Positions 24,282-33,286 of a stretch of DNA of 64,000 nt are shown one piece after another (the first letter of the stretch is position 1; the number at the start of each line of letters is the position of its first letter). Under the pieces are notes generated by a model, which was not told the origin of the DNA, made no database searches, and saw nothing but the letters and a program-made list of their open reading frames with translations. The stretch is from Fodinicola acaciae (GTDB lineage: Bacteria; Actinomycetota; Actinomycetes; Mycobacteriales; HKI-0501). The position numbers were made by a program, and so were the translations under genes. The DNA is taken from assembly GCF_010993745.1 (NCBI RefSeq), contig NZ_WOTN01000001.1, positions 747,235 to 811,234 on the forward strand. The letters are read 5' to 3'.

Positions 24282-25558
24282 TGTCCGCCCCGGCGCCGGA
24301 GCTGGCCCTGGACGTCGAGCGCATCCGGGCCGACTTCCCGATCCTGCAGCGCACCGTACGCGACGGACACCGGCTGGTCTACCTGGATTCCGGTGCCACC
24401 TCGCAGAAACCGGTCCAGGTGCTGGACGCTGAGCGCGCGTACTATCTGCGGCACAACGCGGCCGTGCACCGGGGTGCTCACCAGCTGGCCGAGGAGGCCG
24501 ACGAGCTGTACGAGGGCGCGCGCGGAAAAGTCGCCGCGTTCATCGGCGGACAGGACAACGAGGTGGTGTTCACCAAGAACGCCACCGAAAGCCTCAACCT
24601 TGTCGCGTACTCGATGAGCAACGCGTCGGTTTTCGGCCCGGAGGCTGAGCGTTTCCGGATCGGTCCCGGCGACGAGGTCGTGGTGACCGAGATGGAGCAC
24701 CACGCCAACCTCATCCCGTGGCAGCAGCTCTGTCTGCGCACCGGTGCGACGCTGAAATGGCTCGGCCTGACCGACGAGGGCCGGCTGGATCTGTCCAATA
24801 TGGACGGTGTGATCACCGAGCGGACCAAGCTGGTCGCTCTGGTGCACCAGTCCAACGTGCTCGGCACGGTCAATCCGGTGAAGGCCATCGCGGACCGGGC
24901 GCATCAGGTCGGTGCGCTGGTCGTGCTCGATGCCTGCCAGTCGGTGCCGCACATGCCGTTCGACGTGGCCGACACCGGTGCGGATTTCGTCGCGTTCTCC
25001 GGCCACAAGATGCTCGGGCCGACCGGCGTCGGCGTGCTGTGGGGCCGGTACGAGCTGCTGGAGACGATGCCGCCGTTCCTGACCGGCGGCTCGATGATCG
25101 AGACCGTACGCATGGAGGCGACGACCTTCGCCAAGCCGCCGCAGCGTTTCGAGGCCGGCGTGCCAAACATCGCGCAGGTGATCGGCCTCGGTGCCGCGGT
25201 CGACTATCTGTCCGCCGTCGGCATGGCCAATGTCGCGGCACACGAGGAGCAGCTGACCGCGTACGCGCTGCAGGCGCTTGAACCGCTGTCCGGCGTCACG
25301 GTCGTCGGACCGCCAACCAACATCGCCCGTGGCGGCGCGGTTTCGGTTGTGGTGGACGGGATCCACTCGCACGACGTCGGCCAGGTGCTGGACGACCTCG
25401 GTGTCGAGGTGCGGGTCGGACACCACTGCGCGTGGCCGATCATGCGGCGTTTCCACGTGCCGGCGACCACCCGCGCGACGTTCTACCTGTACAACTCCAC
25501 CGAAGACATCGACGCCTTCGTCAGCGGAATAGAAAAGGCTCAGAGGTTCTTCTCATGA
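24281..25558 (+). CDS. sufS: Cysteine desulfurase SufS
   Basis: A 425-residue PLP-dependent class-II cysteine desulfurase that removes sulphur from cysteine as a persulphide for cluster assembly. PLP lysine K243 is in FSGHKMLGPTGVG, and the persulphide Cys383 is in RVGHHCAWP. Other motifs are YLDSGATSQKP, TEMEHHANLIPW and EAGVPNIAQVIGLG. ATG 24281 shares a base with the sufC TGA. Works with SufU encoded next. Confidence 0.97.
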   Translation: MSAPAPELALDVERIRADFPILQRTVRDGHRLVYLDSGATSQKPVQVLDAERAYYLRHNAAVHRGAHQLAEEADELYEGARGKVAAFIGGQDNEVVFTKNATESLNLVAYSMSNASVFGPEAERFRIGPGDEVVVTEMEHHANLIPWQQLCLRTGATLKWLGLTDEGRLDLSNMDGVITERTKLVALVHQSNVLGTVNPVKAIADRAHQVGALVVLDACQSVPHMPFDVADTGADFVAFSGHKMLGPTGVGVLWGRYELLETMPPFLTGGSMIETVRMEATTFAKPPQRFEAGVPNIAQVIGLGAAVDYLSAVGMANVAAHEEQLTAYALQALEPLSGVTVVGPPTNIARGGAVSVVVDGIHSHDVGQVLDDLGVEVRVGHHCAWPIMRRFHVPATTRATFYLYNSTEDIDAFVSGIEKAQRFFS

Positions 25559-26010
25559 AGATGGAGTCGCTCTACCAGGAGATCATCCTGGACCACTACA
25601 AGCACCCGCACGGCCGGGGGCTCAGGGAGCCGTATTCGGGTGAGGCTTATCACGTCAACCCGACCTGCGGCGACGAGCTGACCGTACGCGTGCAGCTGTC
25701 CGAGGATGGCGAGCTGGTCAAGGAAATCTCGTACGAGGGCCAGGGTTGCTCGATCAGCCAGGCGTCGGCCTCGGTGCTGCACGATCTGGTGTCCGGACAG
25801 CCGGTCAAAGAGGCCTTCGCGGTGGGCGACGAGTTCCAGCGGATGATTTCCGGCCGGGGCGAGGTGGAGCCGGACGAGGACGTACTCGGCGACGGCATCG
25901 CTTTCGCCGGCGTTGCCAAGTATCCGGCGCGGGTGAAATGTGCTTTGCTCGGATGGATGGCGTTCAAGGACGCGACCGCCAAAGCGGTCGCAGCGGAGGG
26001 TAAATCATGA
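25555..26010 (+). CDS. sufU: SufU sulphur-transfer protein
   Basis: A 151-residue zinc-dependent sulphurtransferase that takes persulphide from SufS. The zinc/sulphur ligands C38, D40, C65 and C129 sit in NPTCGDE, GQGCSIS and RVKCALLGW. The 18-21 residue insertion typical of SufU, compared with IscU, is present between C65 and C129. ATG 25555 overlaps the sufS stop (ATGA); ATG 25561 is a close alternative. Confidence 0.95.
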   Translation: MKMESLYQEIILDHYKHPHGRGLREPYSGEAYHVNPTCGDELTVRVQLSEDGELVKEISYEGQGCSISQASASVLHDLVSGQPVKEAFAVGDEFQRMISGRGEVEPDEDVLGDGIAFAGVAKYPARVKCALLGWMAFKDATAKAVAAEGKS

Positions 26011-26369
26011 GTGACGAGACAACCACTCCGACCGCCGAACTGACGAAGGCCGAAGTGGACGATGTCGAAGAGGCGATGAAGGACGTCGTCGACCCCGAGC
26101 TCGGCATCAACGTGGTCGATCTTGGCCTGGTGTATGGCATTCACGTCGATGACGCCAACATCGCCACGATCGACATGACGCTCACGTCGGCGGCCTGTCC
26201 GCTCACCGACGTGATCGAGGACCAAACCCGTGAGGCACTGTGCGGCGGAGGCCCGAGCGCGGTGGTGAGCGACTTCCGGATCAACTGGGTCTGGATGCCG
26301 CCGTGGGGCCCGGACAAGATCACCGACGACGGCCGCGACCAGCTCCGCGCGCTCGGCTTCAACGTGTGA
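26007..26369 (+). CDS. sufT: SufT (MIP18/DUF59) Fe-S maturation protein
   Basis: A 120-residue MIP18-family protein involved in iron-sulphur protein maturation. Signature VVDPELGINVVDLGLVYG, the cysteine motif TSAACPLTDVIEDQ, and the ending NWVWMPPWGPDKITDDGRDQL are typical. ATG overlaps sufU stop (ATGA), and its TGA overlaps the GTG of the molybdoenzyme gene (GTGA). Confidence 0.95.
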   Translation: MSDETTTPTAELTKAEVDDVEEAMKDVVDPELGINVVDLGLVYGIHVDDANIATIDMTLTSAACPLTDVIEDQTREALCGGGPSAVVSDFRINWVWMPPWGPDKITDDGRDQLRALGFNV

Positions 26370-28642
26370 CGCACAGCTCACACTGGGGTGCTTTTGTTGG
26401 CTCCGTTGAGGATGGCCGGCTGGTCGTACGGCCGCATCCGGTCGATCCGGAGCCGTCCCCGCTGATTTCCAATGTGACCGATGCTTACCGGCATCGGTCA
26501 CGCGTTTTACGGCCCTTCGTACGCCGTGGCTGGCTGGAATCCGGGCCAGGCCCGGATTCCCGGCGCGGCAGCGATTCGTACGTGCCGGTCAGCTGGGACC
26601 GCGCGCTCGACCTGCTTTCGGCCGAGCTTGACCGGGTGCGACGTTTGCACGGCAACAGTGCGATTTTCGGCGGATCGTACGGCTGGGGGAGTGCCGGCCG
26701 ATTTCATCATGCACAGTCCCAAATCCACCGATTCCTGAACACGATCGGCGGCTACACGCGGTCGGTCAACAACTACAGCAACGCCGCGTCCGAGGTGACG
26801 CTGCCGCGGATTCTCGGTCCGGCCGGCGGATATCAGGTGTTCCGGCAGGGCACGTCGTGGCGGACCATTGCCGCCAACACCGATCTCGTGGTGGCTTTTG
26901 GCGGGGTGCGGCGTACGAACCTGGCGGTGGCACCTGGCGGGATTTCCGCGCACCACACCGGATCCGACCTTGCCGGCCTGTCCGACGCCGGTGTCGAGGT
27001 GGTGTCTTTCAGCCCGCTCGCTGACGATGCGGCCGCCGAGCTGAAAGCGCGCTGGGTCCCGGTCGTTCCCGGCACCGACGTGGCGGTGATGCTGGCGTTG
27101 ACCTGGGTCCTGGTGACCGAGGGGCTGGCCAACCGGTCCTTTGTAGACCGTTACACGGTCGGATCCGCGCAGGTGGAGAAATATCTGTCCGGCGGCATGG
27201 ACGGCGTGGCGAAGACGCCGGAATGGGCCGCCGGCCTCTCCGGTGTGCCAGCAGCCGAGATCTCCGCGCTGGCAAGGAAAATGGCCGCGCGTCGGACGCT
27301 GGTGACGACGAGCTGGTCGCTGCAGCGGATCCAGTACGGCGAGCAGAGTCTGTGGGCCGGCGTCACACTTGCCGCCTACCTTGGCCAGATTGGCCTGCCT
27401 GGTCGCGGTTTCGGCCACGGCTATGGCTCGATCGGCGACGCCGGCCGGCCGGTGTCGGGTCCGCTGCCGACATTGCGCCAAGGCCGCAACGCGGTCTCGG
27501 ATTTCATTCCGTGTGCGCGGATCGCCGACATGTTGCTGCATCCTGGCGAGCCGTACGACTACAACGGCCGGCGACTGTCCTATCCGGACACTCGGCTTGT
27601 CTACTGGGTCGGCGGAAATCCGTTCCACCACCATCAGGACCTGCGCAGGCTGACGCGCGCGTTTTCCCGGCCGGACACGGTCGTGGTGCATGAGCCGTTC
27701 TGGACCGGGATGGCCAAGCACGCCGACCTCGTGCTGCCGGCGACGCTGACGATCGAGCGCGAGGACATGGGTGCCGGTCGCGGCGACCCGTATCTGCTGG
27801 CGATGCGCCGGCTCGTACCACCGGTCGGCGAAGCGCGCGACGACTACGACATTTTCGCTGGCCTGGCGGAAAGAATGGACGTACGCGAGGCTTTCACCGA
27901 AGGCCGCACGTCGTCAGAGTGGTTGCGGTCGCTCTATGACAACTGGCGTGAGTCGTCAGCTCGTCGTGGTCATGACGTGCCGGACTTCGACAGTTTCTGG
28001 ACGGCTGGCCAGATCGAGCTACCCGGTCTGCGCGAGCCGGAACCGCCGTTGTCCGATTTCCGTGCGGATCCGGAGGAAAATCCGCTCGGCACGCCGAGTG
28101 GCCGCATCGAGCTGTTCTCCTCGACGGTCGCCGGCTTCGGCTATCCGGACTGTCCTGGACACGCGGTGTGGCTGGAACCGGAGGAATGGCTCGGTGCCGT
28201 CTCGGCGTATCCGCTCGCTCTGATCGCCAACCAGCCGGCGCGCAAGCTGCACAGTCAGCTGGACATGGGGTCGCACAGCATGGCCGGCAAGATCGACGGC
28301 CGCGAGCGCGTACGGATGCATCCGGTCGATGCGGCCGCGCGCGGCATCGCCGACGGCGATGTCGTACGACTTTTCAACGACCGCGGCAGCTGTCTCGCCG
28401 CGGTCGAGTCCACAGTGGACATACGCCGCGGTGTCGTGCAGCTTTCGACCGGTGCCTGGTATGACCCGTCGCGGCCGGATGTCGCCAGCTGCGTACACGG
28501 AAATCCGAACGTGCTCACGACCGATCGGGGGACTTCGGCTCTGGCGCAGGGATGTACCGGTCAGCACGCGCTCGTCCAGGTCGAGCGTCACGTTGGCGAG
28601 CCGCCGCCGGTGCGAGCGTACGACCCGCCGGCCGGCTGCTGA
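26366..28642 (+). CDS. Molybdopterin sulfoxide reductase (BisC/DorA family)
   Basis: A 758-residue molybdopterin-guanine-dinucleotide enzyme of the DMSO/TMAO/biotin-sulfoxide reductase family. The molybdenum-ligand Ser is S109 in GGSYGWGSAGRFHHAQSQ. No N-terminal Cys cluster motif and no Tat signal are present, so it is a cytoplasmic BisC-like enzyme, probably reducing biotin or methionine sulfoxide. Further motifs are YWVGGNPFHHHQDL, LVLPATLTIEREDMG and NQPARKLHSQLDMG. GTG 26366 overlaps the sufT stop, so it is translationally coupled to the suf operon. Its 3' end overlaps the MFS gene by 128 bp. Confidence 0.92.
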   Translation: MTHSSHWGAFVGSVEDGRLVVRPHPVDPEPSPLISNVTDAYRHRSRVLRPFVRRGWLESGPGPDSRRGSDSYVPVSWDRALDLLSAELDRVRRLHGNSAIFGGSYGWGSAGRFHHAQSQIHRFLNTIGGYTRSVNNYSNAASEVTLPRILGPAGGYQVFRQGTSWRTIAANTDLVVAFGGVRRTNLAVAPGGISAHHTGSDLAGLSDAGVEVVSFSPLADDAAAELKARWVPVVPGTDVAVMLALTWVLVTEGLANRSFVDRYTVGSAQVEKYLSGGMDGVAKTPEWAAGLSGVPAAEISALARKMAARRTLVTTSWSLQRIQYGEQSLWAGVTLAAYLGQIGLPGRGFGHGYGSIGDAGRPVSGPLPTLRQGRNAVSDFIPCARIADMLLHPGEPYDYNGRRLSYPDTRLVYWVGGNPFHHHQDLRRLTRAFSRPDTVVVHEPFWTGMAKHADLVLPATLTIEREDMGAGRGDPYLLAMRRLVPPVGEARDDYDIFAGLAERMDVREAFTEGRTSSEWLRSLYDNWRESSARRGHDVPDFDSFWTAGQIELPGLREPEPPLSDFRADPEENPLGTPSGRIELFSSTVAGFGYPDCPGHAVWLEPEEWLGAVSAYPLALIANQPARKLHSQLDMGSHSMAGKIDGRERVRMHPVDAAARGIADGDVVRLFNDRGSCLAAVESTVDIRRGVVQLSTGAWYDPSRPDVASCVHGNPNVLTTDRGTSALAQGCTGQHALVQVERHVGEPPPVRAYDPPAGC

Positions 28643-29978
28643 AGATCAGCGCTGCGGCGGCGATCGCGATGGCGGCGATGACCAGCCAGCCGCGGTGAAA
28701 GACGGCGACGGCGCCGACGCCGATCGGACTGCCGACGATGCTGACGAACACGGCCGCGCCGAGCGCGTTCCCCATTTGTTGGAACATCGAGGAAATGCCG
28801 ATCGCGGTGGACATCCGGCCAGTGTCGACGACACTCAACGCGACCGCGACGAAGGACGGCGACGCCATCCCGATGCCGCAGCCGGTGACGATCTGCGCCG
28901 GCAGGATTTCGCTGGCATAGGCCGGTGTCGCGCCGGTGCGCCAGGCGAGCCAGGCCGCTCCGGCGGCGACCAGAATGCCGCCGATGGCGCCGACCCGGTG
29001 CACGCCGAGGCGCGGCGCGAGAAAACGCGCGGCCGGAATAGCGGTGCTGGCGGCCATGATCGGACCGGGACTCAACTGGAGGCCGGCGGTGAGGATCGAC
29101 TGGTGCCACTGCACGGTGAGAAACTGTGCGCCGGCAAGGATGCCGGCGCCGAAAGCCACCGCGAAGACGAGCGCGGCGCCGACCGCGAGCAGAAACGGAC
29201 GCTGGCGGAGAAGGCCGATTTCCAGCGCCGGCGCCGGATGGCGCGCGGATCTCGCCACCACCACCAGCAAAATCACCACCGCGACGGCCGCGCCGGTGAC
29301 GGTCGCGGTGAGCGGCCAGTGGCCGGCTTTGTCGATGGCGAGTGTCAGCACGGAAACGGCGACGATCAGTCCGGCCGTACCCCACAGGTCAGGCATCCGC
29401 CAACCGGCGCGGTCCCTGCTTTCGCGCAGCCGTACGGCGCCGAAGGCCAACGCCGTCAGACCGACCGGAATGTTGACCAGGAAGATCCAGCGCCAGTCGG
29501 ACTGGACGAGCACCGATCCGAGCAGCGGTCCGCTGGCCGCGCCGACGCCGCCGACCGCGGCCCAGGCACCGAAAACCGCGCCGCGCCGCTCCGGCGGAAA
29601 CTCCGGCAGCACGACGGCCAACGCAGACGGTGTGAAAATCGCGGCACCGGCCGCCTGGCAGATCCGCGCGGCGACCAGCATCGCCGGTGAGACCGCCAAC
29701 GCGCACGCGGCCGAGGAGGCGACGAAAAGCGCCAGACCGATGAGAAACATCCGTTTACGGCCGACCGCGTCGGCGACCCGGCCGGACGGCACCAGCAGCG
29801 CGGCGAAGACGATCGCGTACGCGGTGAAGATCCAGGACAGATCGTCCAGCCGCGTGCCGGGGAAATCCGCCTGGATGGCCGGAAACGCCAGGTTGACGAT
29901 GAAGGTGTCCAGCAGGGACACGTAAACGGCGACCGAGACGATCGCGAAGGCGGCCCAACCCGGACTCAGTCGCTTCAT
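28515..29978 (-). CDS. MFS drug/solute exporter (DHA2-like)
   Basis: A 487-residue, about 14-span major facilitator of the EmrB/QacA type. Motif A-like region is PSGRVADAVGRKRMFLIGL, the motif C-like stretch is VGGVGAASGPLLGSVL, and WRWIFLVNIPVG follows. It likely exports drugs with proton exchange. ATG 29978 is chosen over codons 14 residues upstream since the family starts just before WAAFAIVSVAVYVSLLDT. The last ~40 residues, after the final span, lie antisense to the molybdoenzyme gene. Diverges from an HxlR regulator gene, its probable controller. Confidence 0.92.
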   Translation of the reverse strand: MKRLSPGWAAFAIVSVAVYVSLLDTFIVNLAFPAIQADFPGTRLDDLSWIFTAYAIVFAALLVPSGRVADAVGRKRMFLIGLALFVASSAACALAVSPAMLVAARICQAAGAAIFTPSALAVVLPEFPPERRGAVFGAWAAVGGVGAASGPLLGSVLVQSDWRWIFLVNIPVGLTALAFGAVRLRESRDRAGWRMPDLWGTAGLIVAVSVLTLAIDKAGHWPLTATVTGAAVAVVILLVVVARSARHPAPALEIGLLRQRPFLLAVGAALVFAVAFGAGILAGAQFLTVQWHQSILTAGLQLSPGPIMAASTAIPAARFLAPRLGVHRVGAIGGILVAAGAAWLAWRTGATPAYASEILPAQIVTGCGIGMASPSFVAVALSVVDTGRMSTAIGISSMFQQMGNALGAAVFVSIVGSPIGVGAVAVFHRGWLVIAAIAIAAAALIFSSRPAGRTLAPAAARQRDARPGRARADRYIPAPEPKSPDRS

Positions 29979-30037
29979 ACGACTTACCGTAGCCAGAGTC
30001 GGTCGCTTGATGCAACCCACTCGGCTATGCTGGTGGC

Positions 30038-30505
30038 ATGTTGGGCCGTACGTACGAGGGACAGCACTGCTCGATCGCCAAGTCGCTGGAGGTCGTCGGT
30101 GAGCGCTGGTCGCTGCTCATCCTCCGTGACGTGTTCACCGGCGCTCACCGCTTCGACGAGCTGCAGAAAAGCCTTGGCATCACCCGAAGTGTGCTGTCCA
30201 GCCGGCTCGACCACCTGGTCCAGGAGTGCGTGCTGGAGCGGCGCCGCTATCAGACGCGGCCGGACCGCTACGAATATCTGGCCACCGACAAGGGGTTGGC
30301 ACTCTGGCCGGTGCTGATGCACCTGCTGGACTGGGGAGATCGTTACTACGCCGGAAAATCCGGTCCACCGCGGATTGTCGAACACGACGGCTGCGGTGGC
30401 CGGATGAATTCCGAGCTCTGTTGCGACACCTGTGGCGAGCGCCTGTGGCCGCAGACCGCAAGCGTCCACCCGGCAAGGCTCAGTAGGCCTCGATCTCGTC
30501 GATGA
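30038..30505 (+). CDS. HxlR-family transcriptional regulator with Zn-ribbon-like tail
   Basis: A 155-residue winged-helix regulator. HxlR features are CSIAKSLEVVGERWSLLILRDVFTGAHRFDELQ and GITRSVLSSRLDHLVQECVLERRRY, with Cys11 at the usual redox-sensing place. The tail has CGGRMNSELCCDTCGERL, which could bind zinc. TATGCT six bases upstream of ATG suggests a leaderless start, though GGTGG could also serve. It is divergent from the MFS exporter across 59 bp and overlaps the convergent glycosidase gene by 26 bp. Confidence 0.93.
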   Translation: MLGRTYEGQHCSIAKSLEVVGERWSLLILRDVFTGAHRFDELQKSLGITRSVLSSRLDHLVQECVLERRRYQTRPDRYEYLATDKGLALWPVLMHLLDWGDRYYAGKSGPPRIVEHDGCGGRMNSELCCDTCGERLWPQTASVHPARLSRPRSRR

Positions 30506-33092
30506 GCATCACCTCCGCGTCCGCGTTGTAGGACTTGGTGAACGTCAGCCGGACGAATCGCGCGGTGCTGCTCGCGAAGCCGAAGTCATACCAGATCCTC
30601 GACTGGTCGTTGGTCGCGGTCAACGTGCCGAGCGAGGTATAGTTGCTGCCGTCGGTGCTGACGCTGACCTGGACCTGATCCGGTCGGTAGGCCGGATATT
30701 CCTGGTAGGCGTGCATCCGGACGTTGCCGATCGGCTGCTGCGATCCGAGGTCGAACGTGACGTTCACCGTGCCGTGTCCCGGACCGAAACCGTAGGTCCG
30801 GCCGTCCGGGTACGCGTCGGCGAGCACGCCGTCTGTCGACTCGATGCCGCTGTCCGGTTGGTTGTCCGGCGTGACGGTGTTTCCGGCCGCATCGGTGATC
30901 TTGTACGTCCGGCCACCGAGCAGATTCGCCTTCGCGAGGCCAAAGCCGGCGACTTCGAAGCTGTTCAACGCATATGCCGTCGCGCCATCGCTGCCGGCGC
31001 TGACCGCCAGCCGCACGTAGCGAGCCTTGCCATTGATGCCAACGAAATCGTCGCCGCTGTCAGCGGATGTCGTGGCGTACGCGTCGGTCCAGCGAGAGCC
31101 GTCGTAGGACACCTGGACCTTGTACGCCTTGCCGTAAACCGGACCCCAGTCGAGCCGTACGCCGTCCAGCTGCACCTGGCGGCCGAGATCGACCTGCCAC
31201 CACTGCGATCCGCTGCCGCTGGTCGGTTTCCAGGCTGTGCCACCGTCGCCGTCGATGGCGTTGCCGGCGGCGCCGCTCGACGCGGTCGCCGTCCCGGTGC
31301 GAGCGAGATCCGTTGCGACGACTGGCTTTCCGCCGGCGGCGTCCAGCATCAGCCGGCGAATCCGCGCCATGTACGACGTGTCGGGGACATAGGTGTCGGC
31401 GTTCTGGATGAGCGCGTAGCTGAGGTCGTGCGCCAGACCGGGATTGGTCCTGCCGAGGATGTTCAGCAGCTCGTAGTCCTCGATGCCGTCGCGTAACGAG
31501 TCGAACCGGATGGACGACTCGATCCGGTTGTTCGGCGCGTCCGGCCAGACGATCGAGTGGTCGCCTTTTCCGTCCTCGTCCAGCACCGGCGCGGCCCAGC
31601 CGTCCATCGAATAGTGCAGATAACCAGTCGCCTGCCGCGAGTACGCATACCAGATCGTCAGCCGTTGGTTCCACTGTGGCTGGTCGATGAAGCGGTTGAG
31701 GTAGTTGTCGACCGGAATGATGCACTGGTAGAACCAGAGTTCCTTGCCTTGCCTGCGAAGCGTGTCGTACGGTTCCGGATTGCCGTTGTAGTTCAACGTG
31801 TCCGGGATCATGACGTCCATCGACCTGGCCAGCTCGGACGCGTTCGGCTCAGCGAAGATCGCATCACCGAGCTTCAGGCCCGGCCAGTGCGAGTGCACCT
31901 GGCTGGCGATTCCGAGCCACGACCGCTTGTCCTCGTCGGTGATCGGCTCGTCGCCGATGTGCATCCAGTAGACGTCGGAAACCTTCCGGTTGTCCTTCAG
32001 CGTGGTGTTCTCCAGGTGTTTCTTGAGTTCGGGGATGAACTGGTCGATGAAGTTCTTGGCGTCAGCGGATTCCCATGGCGCGTAGTCGCGTACGCCAGTG
32101 CCGTCCGCGCCGCGGCTGATGATCTCCACCTCACGGATGCCGTCGAAATTCGGCTTCGTACGCCAGTTGTCGGTGTCCGCCGACACCCAGAATCCCTCGA
32201 GCCGCTTCAGGACGTTGTTGTCGTCGAAGATCCGCAGTGCCTCGTCGAAACGCGACCAGTTGAAGGTGTAATGACCGGCACTGTCCACTGTGGACCCACC
32301 GTCGATCAGCAGGCCGACCGGAGGCAGTGTGACGTTGTTGATGCGATGCCGGCGCATCTGTTCCACGACGTCGTTCATGAGCGCACGCCACTGCGGCGTG
32401 AATCGCTTGTAATGGTAGAAAGCCTCGATGGTGTTGACGTCGCCGTCCGGTTTCCAGGAAAGCTCACCGTTGAACGTGTTCCACATCGCGTCGTTGAAGG
32501 TGCCGTCCTTGGTGTCCGGCACGTCCACCGCGCGTACGTCCACACTCATCGCGACCGGCGCGAGATCGCCTTTGTCGGTGTGGACGGTCACGGTTCCGGC
32601 GTAGCGGCCGGCCGGCAGGCCTTTCGGCACGTACGCGGTGACCCAGATCGACTGCGTGACGCCGGTCGGCACGGAGAACTGCGTCCGGTTCGAGAGATTG
32701 TCCGGAAAGTCGCCAGGTGCCTTGCGTACCGGTGGATAGACATGCGTGTTCGCGTCGAGCTTCTGGTAGGTGACGAAGTTGTACGACAGGTTGCTCGCGG
32801 CGATCTTGTTGCCACCGTTGACAAGATCGGTGAAACCGACCGACGTGACGGTGAGGCCGGCCGACGGCCGGATGACGATCTGGCCGCTCTCGTATTCGTT
32901 GCGCGCGGTGTCCAGGTCCACCGTCGAACCGGACTCACGCGTCGGCAACGAATCCTGGAAAACGTTCGTCGACGACGGCTCGGTCCAGACCCGGACGGCC
33001 GGCGCCGCCTGCGCGGGACTGACCGGTGGACCGACCAGACAACAGGCGAGCAGAATCGTCACGGCTCCGATCGGGACCCGCAATCTTCGCAT
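30480..33092 (-). CDS. Secreted DUF4091 glycoside-hydrolase-like protein with discoidin domains
   Basis: An 870-residue secreted protein. Signal peptide covers about residues 1-29 (cut after SPAQA). Next are N-terminal beta domains, a TIM-barrel-like region with DVYWMHIGDEPITDEDK and the DUF4091 ending WHYSMDG-type segment (GYLHYSMDGWAAP, then DSLRDGIEDYELL). Two F5/8 type C (discoidin) carbohydrate-binding domains follow (about residues 605-725 and 730-870). It probably attacks a plant or microbial polysaccharide outside the cell; linkage unknown. GGAGGG lies eight bases before ATG 33092. Confidence 0.88.
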   Translation of the reverse strand: MRRLRVPIGAVTILLACCLVGPPVSPAQAAPAVRVWTEPSSTNVFQDSLPTRESGSTVDLDTARNEYESGQIVIRPSAGLTVTSVGFTDLVNGGNKIAASNLSYNFVTYQKLDANTHVYPPVRKAPGDFPDNLSNRTQFSVPTGVTQSIWVTAYVPKGLPAGRYAGTVTVHTDKGDLAPVAMSVDVRAVDVPDTKDGTFNDAMWNTFNGELSWKPDGDVNTIEAFYHYKRFTPQWRALMNDVVEQMRRHRINNVTLPPVGLLIDGGSTVDSAGHYTFNWSRFDEALRIFDDNNVLKRLEGFWVSADTDNWRTKPNFDGIREVEIISRGADGTGVRDYAPWESADAKNFIDQFIPELKKHLENTTLKDNRKVSDVYWMHIGDEPITDEDKRSWLGIASQVHSHWPGLKLGDAIFAEPNASELARSMDVMIPDTLNYNGNPEPYDTLRRQGKELWFYQCIIPVDNYLNRFIDQPQWNQRLTIWYAYSRQATGYLHYSMDGWAAPVLDEDGKGDHSIVWPDAPNNRIESSIRFDSLRDGIEDYELLNILGRTNPGLAHDLSYALIQNADTYVPDTSYMARIRRLMLDAAGGKPVVATDLARTGTATASSGAAGNAIDGDGGTAWKPTSGSGSQWWQVDLGRQVQLDGVRLDWGPVYGKAYKVQVSYDGSRWTDAYATTSADSGDDFVGINGKARYVRLAVSAGSDGATAYALNSFEVAGFGLAKANLLGGRTYKITDAAGNTVTPDNQPDSGIESTDGVLADAYPDGRTYGFGPGHGTVNVTFDLGSQQPIGNVRMHAYQEYPAYRPDQVQVSVSTDGSNYTSLGTLTATNDQSRIWYDFGFASSTARFVRLTFTKSYNADAEVMLIDEIEAY

Positions 33093-33122
33093 CGTTAGCC
33101 CTCCCCGGCTTTGGTAGACAAT

Positions 33123-33137
33123 GCGCCACTGTGGCGC
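33123..33137. promoter_or_regulatory. Palindrome upstream of the glycosidase gene
   Basis: GCGCCACTGTGGCGC is a perfect 7-bp-arm palindrome with a one-base centre, 31 bp upstream of the glycosidase start in the 194-bp divergent gap. Its place suits a repressor site such as a LacI-type operator, or a 5' UTR hairpin. The regulator is not in the window. Confidence 0.4.
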
Positions 33138-33286
33138 GTCCCGGTCATGACGTCCTAGAAAATCGGTTAGACCACCGGTGAGAATGGCCGCGAATGCCAC
33201 CGAAGGTGAGCCGACTGTTCCAGCCTGAAGTTTTCGCTGCTAACCTGCCGGCGACTTCGCCGACATGATGGGAAAGGACGGCGTCG

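Noticed and set aside
28329-29690. A 453-codon plus-strand frame opposite the MFS gene
   Set aside because: Antisense shadow; the opposite strand encodes 14 membrane spans with MFS motifs.
33161-33178. TGGTCTAACC as a DasR/GntR operator upstream of the glycosidase
   Set aside because: Only one half resembles the TGGTCTAGACCA consensus; the other half is missing a base and diverges.
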